Positions 57,501-64,000 of a stretch of DNA of 64,000 bases are shown here, in pieces (position 1 is the first letter of the stretch; the number at the start of each line of letters is the position of its first letter). A model generated the notes under the pieces. That model was not told the DNA's origin and searched no databases. It saw nothing but the letters and a program-made list of their open reading frames with translations. Position numbers and translations under genes: made by a program. Origin of the DNA: Liriodendron chinense (Eukaryota > Streptophyta > Magnoliopsida > Magnoliales > Magnoliaceae); assembly GCA_003013855.2 (NCBI GenBank), contig ML058484.1, positions 5,567,344 through 5,631,343 on the forward strand. Reading direction: 5' to 3'.

Positions 57501-58990
57501 AAGGTATAGGTTAGGTGAATGGATTTAGGAATAGGTGTAGGTTTAGGTTAGGTGACATGAGTTTAGGATTAGGTTTAGGGCATAGGTTGAGATTTTCGGG
57601 TTCGGGATCGGGTTTAGGGTCACATTTTCTTGTTTGGGTCAAGGTTTAGGTTAGGTGAATGGATTTAGGAATAGGTGTAGGTTTAGGTTAGGTGACATGG
57701 GTTTAGGATTAGGTTTAGGGCATAGGTTGAGAGTTTCGGGTTCGGGATCGGGTTTTGGGTCGCATTTTCGTGTTTGGGTCTAGGTTTAGGTTAGGTGAAT
57801 TGATTTAGGCATAGGTGTAGGTTTAGTTTAGGTGATTTGAGATTAGGATTAGGTTTAGGCATAGGTTGAGATTTTCGGGTTCGGGATTGAGTTTCGGGTT
57901 AGGTTTTCGTGTTTGGGTCAAGGTTTAGGTTAGGTGAATGTATTTAGGAATAGGTGTAGGTTTAGTTTAGGTGATTTGAGATTAGGATTAGGTTTCTTCA
58001 TAGGTTGAGATTTTCGGGTTCGGGATCGGGTTTCGGGTTTGGTTTTCGTGTTTGGGTCTAGGTTTAGGTTAGGTGAATGGATTTAGGAATAGGTGTAGGT
58101 TTAGTTTAGGTGACATGAGTTTAGGATTAAGTTTAGGGCATAGGTTTAGATTTTCAGGTTCGGGATCAGGGTTTCGGGTTTGGTTTTCGAGTTTGGGTCT
58201 AGGTTTAGGTTAGGTGAATTGATTTAGGAATATGTGTAGGTTTAGTTTAGGTGATTTGAGTTTAGGATTAGGTTTAGGGCATAGGTTTACATTTTCAGGT
58301 TCAGGATCGGGTTTAGGGTCACATTTTCGTGTATTGGTCTAAGTTTAGGTTAGGTGAATGGATTTAGGAATAGGTGTAGGTTTAGTTTAGGTGATTTGAG
58401 TTTAAGATTAGGTTTAGGCCTACGTGTAGGATTTCGGGTTCGGGATCGGGTTTAAGGTTATATTTTCGAGTTTGGGTCTAGGTTTAGGTGAGAGTTGTGG
58501 ATTTAGGAATAGGTGTAGGTTTAGGTTAGTTGACATGAGTTTAGGATTAGGTTTAGGCCTACGTGTAGGATTTCGGGTTCGGGATCGGGCTTAAGGTTAT
58601 GTTTTCGAGTTTGGGTCTAGGTTTAGGTGAGAGTCGTGGATTTAGGAATAGGTGTAGGTTTAGGTTAGGTGACATGACTTTCGGATTAGGTTTAGGCCTA
58701 GGTTTAGCATTTCGGCTTCGGGATCGGGCTTAAGGTTAGGTTATCGAGTTTGGGTCTAAGTTTAGGTTAGGTGAATGTATTTAGGAATTGATGTAGGTTT
58801 AGGTTAGGTGATTTGAGATTAGGATTAGGTTTACGCATTGGTTTATAGTTTCGAGTTCGGGATCGGGTTTAAGGTTAGGTTTTCGAGTTTGGGTCTAGGT
58901 TTAGAGTTAGATGAATTGAGTTTAGGTTTCGGTTTAGCCGTAGCTTATAGGTTTTAGTTTTAGGTTTATGGTTTCGGGTTTAGGGTGTAG
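54590..58990. repeat. 140-bp satellite array with telomere-like TTTAGG words
   Basis: About 31 head-to-tail units. The 140-bp period is exact in the middle (GTTTAGGATTAGG at 57001, 57141, 57281). Each unit has GGTTTAGGTTAGGTGA, GGAATAGGTGTAGG, GGTTTAGGGCATAGG and TTCGGGTTCGGGATCGGG. The central units (about 55.0-57.8 kb) are very uniform; both edges are more diverged. The array lies entirely within the CACTA, just upstream of the TNP2 start codon at 54575. Confidence 0.95.
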
Positions 58991-59014
58991 GTCTTGGAGA
59001 CTCAAGCAACTCAA

Positions 59015-59335
59015 GGATAGCTCCAACGCACATCCGGGTCTGCTCCACACAAAGCGGGCCTGTCCAAATGGCCAGGCCACCCATATTACTGTCCATAGGA
59101 AATGGACAACTTCATCATGGTCATAACAGCGGTTCCCACCTTCCAGGGACCCCCGTTCAACACCCGGATAGCTCCGACGCACATCCGGGTCTGCTCCATT
59201 AATTTCGAGCTAATACATAAACACGGGCCTGTCCAAATGGCCAGGCCACCCATATTGCTGTCCATAGGAACAGGACAGCTTCATCATCATGGTCTAAACT
59301 GCACTTCCCACCTTCCAGGGACCCCCGCTCAACAT
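59015..59335. repeat. 151-bp repeat, two copies, plus a distant scrap
   Basis: GGATAGCTCC(A/G)ACGCACATC ... GGGCCTGTCCAAATGGCCAG ... CCACCTTCCAGGGACCCCCG starts at 59015 and 59166. A third partial copy (GGTAGCTCCGACGCACATCC) lies at 59876-59920. Confidence 0.85.
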
Positions 59336-60079
59336 CAACATCAATCAACTACTCTTAATCACAAGTATCATGTTCGTCATCTAATTTGCCACTAAATGAT
59401 AATATAATAAAATCAGTCGCCCATCCAAGGATGGATAGATTGAAATGCTATCATTATTTCCATTTAAATGCTCAAGCCTAAATTTCGATAGCATCTCCTC
59501 CTATCTCTCCAGATATATTTATCTTACATTTCATTTCCACGTCAACTATCCATACATTGTGTGGATTAAATTGACAATGGAATTAAACATAAGAAACATA
59601 TCCAGAGAGAATAGGAGAGTTACCGCACGAAACTAATGACAGAGCATGTAAATGACAAACAATGATAACATTCCAATCTATCCAACCTTAGACTGTCCAA
59701 CAGGACAATTTGACAAATTTATATACCTCCAAAACACACTTTATCTATGCTCGGCAATATAGAAATCTCCAAATGGGCTAACTGATTCTATTATACTACC
59801 ATTTGTGGACAAAAAATAACTATTAATAATAAGCCAAATACATCCACAACATACATCCACATAAATCAACCACGGGTAGCTCCGACGCACATCCGGGTTT
59901 GCTCCATCAATTCAAGATACACAAGCACATAAAAATGATAGAATCATCAACACCATGAATCAAGTCTAATCAAATACCTAATGACTGCTATTTTCTGAAC
60001 AAATAAGTATGTATGGGGCCCACCATGGGAATCGGATTGCGTGCGGAGTAACTCTGCACGCTCTTATCTCTTATCATGT
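59336..60079. other. CACTA internal DNA, no gene seen
   Basis: AT-rich spacer with no recognised frame; it holds the partial 151-bp repeat at 59876-59920. Confidence 0.45.
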
Positions 60080-60518
60080 AGAGTAAACTCAGTTGGGCCC
60101 ACTTAGAATGTATGTGATTTATCTATTTCGTCCTTATGTTTTTTTAGCTCATTTTAGTGGTTGAGCCCAAAATTTAAGCATATCCAAATCTCAAGTGGAC
60201 CATGCCATGGTAAACAGTGGGAATAATGATTTCCACCATTCCCAGGCTCCCCTATGATCTTTATTTGTCATCCAACCTGTCCATAAGATCACATGGATAT
60301 GGATGAAGGGAAAACACAAATATCAGCTTGATCCAAAACTTCTGTGTCGTCTTAGAATTTTTCAATGATAGACATTCAGTTCACACTTGTGGTGTGGTCC
60401 ACTTTAGGTTTTGATATGCTTCATTTTTTGGCACCATACCTAAAATTTCCTGCTAAGATGGATGGATGGAGTGGATAAAATACATAAATCACTGTGGGCC
60501 CCACATAGTTTACTCCAC
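60080..60518. mobile_element. Fold-back element captured inside the CACTA
   Basis: The left arm AGAGTAAACTCAGTTGGGCC ... ATGTATGTGATTTATC is mirrored by GATAAAATACATAAATCACT ... GGGCCCCACATAGTTTACTCC. The inner pair is TCAAGTGGACCATGCCATGG against GTGGTGTGGTCCACTTTAGG. Same type as 2685-3145. Confidence 0.78.
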
Positions 60519-60541
60519 ACAAATATATGCTTCATCCAAAA

Positions 60542-60713
60542 CAGTGGACAGCGACGGTGGGCCCCACAACCAGTGGACAGCGACGTGGGTCCCACAGGCA
60601 GTGGACAGAGACGGTGCGCCCCACAGCTAGTGGACAGCGACGGTGGGCCCCACAGCCAGTGGACATCGACGTGGGACCCACAGGCAGTGGACAGCGACGG
60701 TGGGCCCCACAAT
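60542..60713. repeat. 28/29-bp minisatellite, six units
   Basis: The CAGTGGACAGCGACGGTGG unit repeats with lengths 29-28-29-29-28-29. The three-unit block of 86 bp is thus itself duplicated (the 28-bp units lack one G). Every unit carries a GTGGG(C/T/A)CCCAC core. Confidence 0.88.
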
Positions 60714-60754
60714 TTCATGTTTTCTTTAATTTGTAAATCACAATTTGGATTTTA

Positions 60755-60840
60755 AAATTTAAAATCCTTAATTAGGGATTTTAATTTCGAAATCCCTAAT
60801 TAGGAGATTTTAATTTCGAAATCCCTAATTAGGAATTTAC
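60755..60840. repeat. Short inverted/direct repeats of AAATCCCTAATTAGG
   Basis: AATTAGGGATTTTAATTTCG and TTTCGAAATCCCTAATTAGG recur two to three times and can pair into hairpins. Confidence 0.7.
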
Positions 60841-60846
60841 TAAATC

Positions 60847-61028
60847 AGTGGGCCCCACCAAATAATGGACAGCTAAGGCGGACCCCACATGCAATGGACG
60901 ATGGAAAGCAACGGTGGGACCCACATGCAATGGACGATGGAAAGCGACGGTGGGACCCACCCGGCCACATGCATTGGACAGCGACGGTGGGACCCACATG
61001 CATTGGATTTTGGAAGTGGGCCCCACAA
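60847..61028. repeat. Second minisatellite, about 36-bp units
   Basis: ATGCAATGGACGATGGAAAG ... CGGTGGGACCCAC recurs about four times with small gaps. It shares the GGACAGCGACGGTGGG core with the 60542-60713 array. Confidence 0.75.
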
Positions 61029-61262
61029 TGAACAACGAGGAGAGAGGGAGAGAGGGGAAATGGAGGAAGAAGGAAGGGGGAGAGGGTTACCGAGGTGGCG
61101 GCGGCGTACGGAGGCCGGCGGAGGTTTTTGGCAAGCGGCGGTGGGACGCCGGTAAGATGGTCGGCTGAGATGGGTGGTCGGCAGAGATGGTATGACGCAG
61201 GTGACCGAATGCTGGACGACGGTGGTCAGCGATGAGAGAGACGGCCACGGACGGTGAGGGCC

Positions 61263-61302
<40 letters not shown>

Positions 61303-61340
61303 AAGAAATGAGGGACGGTCGCGTGGGTTAAGAACTTAAA
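61029..61340 (-). promoter_or_regulatory. Probable promoter / 5' leader region of the CACTA genes
   Basis: A GC-rich segment with a pure (GA)n tract at 61265-61299 (CT-rich on the gene strand), just inside the right subterminal repeats. In En/Spm the transcript starts near this end. A leader here would have to splice across the satellite to reach TNP2. No TATA box or splice site was confirmed. Confidence 0.35.
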
Positions 61341-61344
61341 AGAC

Positions 61345-61740
61345 TTTTACCGACAAAAAATTTCGTCGGTAAAAGTAAGTACAAAAACTTTTACCGACGA
61401 AATTTTTCGTCGGTAAAAGTCCTTCTCACTCTTGGTGGGAATAAGGACTTTTATTACCGACGACCAAGAACAGTCGGCAATAAGACTTTTACCGACGAAA
61501 TGTTTCGTCTGTAAAAGTGAAGTTTTCTGTTATCTTTTTTAGCGACGGGTTACTTCGTCGGCAATAAGCTTTTTACCGACAAATTTTTTATTTCGTCGGT
61601 AAAAGTGTATGGCGGGAATGAATTTAGTGGTAGCGAAAAAATTTTACCGACGATTTTTTCATTTCGTTGGGAAAAATGGTTTTTCCCAACGAAAATTATT
61701 TCGTCGGTAATACTTTCGTCGGTAAAAATCCGTTTTCTTG
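61345..61740. repeat. Right subterminal repeats of the CACTA
   Basis: TTTTACCGACGAAATTTTTC and similar motifs in both orientations, ending in CGTCGGTAAAAATCCG before TTTCTTGTAGTG. Mirrors the left end at 47748-48165. Confidence 0.9.
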
Positions 61741-61745
61741 TAGTG

Positions 61746-61748
61746 ATA
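61746..61748. other. CACTA target duplication, right
   Basis: ATA, matching 47722-47724. Confidence 0.9.
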
Positions 61749-62219
61749 ATCATATCCTACCATTAAAATTCAATTGCAATAGTTGTAAACACACCATTAA
61801 TCATTTAATATTTTCTACCCGTTACTAATCCACGGAACGTTTATTTGTGTGTGTATGATCATAACAAAAATTTAATCAATGATTGTCTAAACCAATTGAA
61901 CCGTACATCTTCAATCTTGATCTCTAATTCAAAAGATCAACTGTGCACCAAAATTCTCGTCATATCCACTGGATGACACACTAGAAAATAAAAAGAAGAC
62001 CATCATTGTGATCCACAACTGATCCCCAACTAATCTACCAGTTTATTTTTCACATAGGGTTATGTCTGGGCTAAGTTCTAGAGCCTTTACATAATTCAGA
62101 AGACTTTTACGAATCGACAACTTCTAAAATCTAAAAAGGATTCAGTAAGTACATGTATGCCACATCACCTTTACCCATTAAATTATAGCTTGACAGTCAA
62201 TCCAGAAGGCTGACTATTA
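61749..62219. mobile_element. Repeat X, right part
   Basis: Continuation of the repeat interrupted by the CACTA. The right limit (about 62219) is placed where the LTR blocks shared with 23480 resume. No frame or known domain. Confidence 0.4.
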
Positions 62220-62440
62220 CATATAGATTTACACACAATATATATTTTCATGGAGTAGATTAGTTGCTTTAATGCTTTATCATTTGTAGTCTATGCGATT
62301 AGGTCGACTTAAGGTTGGAAGCTAATTAAGTGTTAATACTTTAATTAGTTTGATTGCTAATTAGTTTTAATTAAGGCATGATCTTTAAAAAGTCTTAATC
62401 ACTCATCCTTCTAGGACTTAGCCATAGTTCTAATAGCTCC
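62220..62440 (+). repeat. Maximus/SIRE-like LTR, right part
   Basis: TAGATTAGTTGCTT, GTAGTCTATGCGATTAGGTC and the terminal CATCCTTCTAGGACTTAGCC correspond to TAGACTAGTTGCTT, CTAGTCGATGTGATTAG and CCTTCCAGGACTCAAC at 23512-23634. Completes the LTR that starts at 45888. Confidence 0.55.
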
Positions 62441-63104
62441 ACTCTTCAAATTTTTACGTATAGCATAAGATGTCGTGTTAGACGATCTGACACAATTTCA
62501 TGGCCCACTTAGGTTATGGACCAGGCTTAGTTTTAGGATCAAGGCGTATAATTGGGAGAGGGAGGGGTACTTTTAATGGACTTTTTAAAATGGTATCCAT
62601 ACATTACGATGGCCTGAATGACTTGAAAAGTAGTTGGTCAATGTTACACGTTAAGACAACATAACATATTTTATTTAATGTAATGCATCTAGTACTGGGT
62701 GTCCCTGATAGATGGCTTTATCTCATCTTCAATATTAGCACATTCGATATATTTATCTTCAACATTAATTAATAAGATAGTAAATCTCCATTGTGTCAAT
62801 TTGGATTAATTACCTTTAATATAAGTGAAACTAAACCTTTGATCTTCTATATCCACCAAATTAACAGTTTGTCTTGAATATTGGTTGAATATAACCATTC
62901 AACTTCAATATCAGCTTAATCAGAGTCCTTAATCTTTAATTTTACTCTAATTAGAAAAACATAAAAATAATTATGCGCACTTAGATGGACTTGACAAACC
63001 TTGACAAGCTTTAAAAACTTCCATGATGTTTAATGTGTCAAAACTTTTAAAGTTTTTCGAGCTCTCTAGAAGTATATAAAAATACACCATAGTCCTCAAT
63101 ACCT
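62441..63104. other. AT-rich unassigned DNA
   Basis: No gene recognised. A degraded primer-site-like TTCTAATAGCTCC follows the LTR end, but no retrotransposon interior is visible. Confidence 0.4.
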
Positions 63105-63264
63105 GTCGAAGTGTGTTAAAACCCATTAAAGTCTATTAAAGTTTGTTGGAGTTCATTGAAGTCTATTAAAGCATGTTGAAGACTGTCGAAGTGCGTTGAA
63201 GTCTGTCAAAGTTCGTTGAAGTGCCACAAAGTTTATTAAAGTCTATTGAAGTGTTCTGAAATCC
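63105..63264. repeat. Minisatellite with exact 10-bp period
   Basis: Sixteen consecutive 10-base units fit the pattern (A/G)TT(A/G)AAGT(C/T)T without a single insertion or deletion (GTCGAAGTGT, GTTAAAACCC, ATTAAAGTCT and so on). The unit is about one DNA helical turn. Confidence 0.88.
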
Positions 63265-63864
63265 ATATTTATCTATCCGATTAGGTTGATATTAAATATG
63301 AATGGTCTAATTAATCTAATATGGAAGACGATTTAATTAGGTCAATCTTAAAGAGAAATGATAAGATCAGGAAAATATTAAAGGCGAATGCTTCAATTTC
63401 ATTAGCATTAAATATGATTATTTAAATGGATAGTAATGAAGATCAACGGCCTATTAAAGGATGCAAATCTGCAAATGCTCCACGAGAGCAACATGCTCGC
63501 ATCCTCGACCTTCATGTTTTAGGGTGTGGATAGAAGGTGAATGGTACTGACTCGAGTATGATGATCGGTTTGTCTTGGAGTCCCTACTAGCTAATAAAGC
63601 TCTGAATTTATAGTCGGTTGGACACTGTAAAATCGCTTATAGATTGGGGATCTCTAATGACCTGGAATTTTTGGTACGCATGCATACTCGTGCATGCATG
63701 TGAACTTTTATTTATCTAAGCATACATGCATATATTCATCTATTCATCCACGCATTCATGGCATGCATGCATCCATCCATCAATCTGTGTAAGTTGTGAT
63801 CATTAATATGCGTAATCAATTCGTTTAGTATGAACCATTGACTTATGTAATTATAAATTATATG

Positions 63865-63868
<4 letters not shown>
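63265..63868. other. Unassigned DNA
   Basis: No gene recognised; GCATGCATGC-type words cluster at 63675-63775. Confidence 0.4.

Positions 63869-63915
<47 letters not shown>
63869..63915. repeat. (TG)n microsatellite
   Basis: An uninterrupted TG dinucleotide run of 47 bases. Confidence 0.95.
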
Positions 63916-63918
<3 letters not shown>

Positions 63919-63935
63919 CACTTGTACTTTTGCCA

Positions 63936-64000
63936 TTTACACTCACAAGCCCACTCGTTTGTCCATAAACTTGCTTAACTCTAGCCGTTGAGTATTCCTT
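63936..64000. repeat. Start of a second copy of repeat X
   Basis: CATTTACACTCACAAGCCCA ... GTTGAGTATTCCTT matches 47067-47131 with about three mismatches and runs off the window end. Confidence 0.85.

Larger units (their letters stand above)
47725..61745 (-). mobile_element. CACTA (En/Spm) DNA transposon, complete
   Basis: 14,021 bp between CACTACAAGAAA (47725) and TTTCTTGTAGTG (61745), with a 3-bp duplication ATA on both sides. Both ends hold dense subterminal repeats built from ACCGACGAAA and TTTCGTCGGT. All recognisable genes run on the minus strand: TNP2-type transposase, a small frame, and a TNP1/Ptta-type gene. The promoter-side third is filled with satellite, minisatellite and a captured fold-back. 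The termini are intact but TNP2 is broken, so movement would need a transposase from another copy. Confidence 0.95.

Noticed and set aside
54590..58990. A true chromosome-end telomere or telomere remnant
   Set aside because: The unit is 140 bp with only scattered TTTAGG(G) words, not a run of TTTAGGG, and it lies inside a transposon with intact ends.
54590..58990. CRISPR array
   Set aside because: Units are directly adjoining with no unique spacers, and the setting is plant nuclear DNA.
60440..61035. Repeat-rich minus-strand frames with CGAH and VGPT motifs as proteins
   Set aside because: They are translations of the 28/29-bp and 36-bp minisatellites; other frames of the same arrays are open as well.
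47725..61745. Autonomous, active CACTA
   Set aside because: TNP2 carries five in-frame stops and two frameshifts as read.
63736..63936. Frame encoding a TH-repeat protein
   Set aside because: It is a translation of the (TG)n microsatellite.

Overview
This window looks like gene-poor, transposon-saturated intergenic DNA from a flowering plant nucleus. The evidence is a plant En/Spm (CACTA) DNA transposon, Ty1-copia retrotransposon derivatives primed by initiator tRNA-Met, SINEs, hAT-type MITEs and decayed organelle DNA. Many roughly 450-600 bp fold-back repeats carry GTGGGCCCCAC near both ends, a style I associate with magnoliid trees; that placement is a guess. I found no convincing host protein gene, tRNA gene or CRISPR array. 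Nearly all open frames are short shadows inside repeats.

Layout. 0-7.5 kb: a run of fold-back elements, two related hAT MITEs (1762-2336, 4243-4822) with near-perfect 8-bp target duplications, and a Mutator-like fold-back (5795-6320). 7.9-10.5 kb: a complete gag-only, non-autonomous copia-type element (LTRs, primer site, gag-protease remnant, 5-bp target duplication). 10.7-37 kb: fold-backs, SINEs (four with target duplications), a solo LTR nested in a fold-back, an LTR pair with almost no interior, a longer Maximus/SIRE-like LTR, and local tandem duplications. 37.1-38 kb: a patch of organelle DNA (mitochondrial nad4 and plastid-like 23S rRNA pieces), followed directly by a second gag-only element (38017-40578). 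41-45.3 kb: more fold-backs.

45.9-62.4 kb is a three-level nest. A Maximus/SIRE-like LTR is split by an unidentified repeat X, and X is split by a 14,021-bp CACTA transposon (47725-61745, target duplication ATA). The CACTA carries on the minus strand a TNP2-type transposase (five in-frame stops, two frameshifts), a small unknown frame, and a nearly intact TNP1/Ptta-type accessory gene. Between the transposase start and the promoter-side end lie about 4.4 kb of a 140-bp satellite rich in telomere-like TTTAGG, plus a 151-bp repeat, a captured fold-back and minisatellites. The last 2.3 kb holds unassigned DNA, a 10-bp-period minisatellite, a (TG)n tract and the start of a second copy of X.

How the parts relate: TNP2 would cut and paste, TNP1 would bind the palindromic subterminal repeats, and both ends are present, but the TNP2 copy cannot be functional as it reads. 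The gag-only elements would need reverse transcriptase and integrase supplied from elsewhere. All calls come from reading the sequence; no database search was possible.
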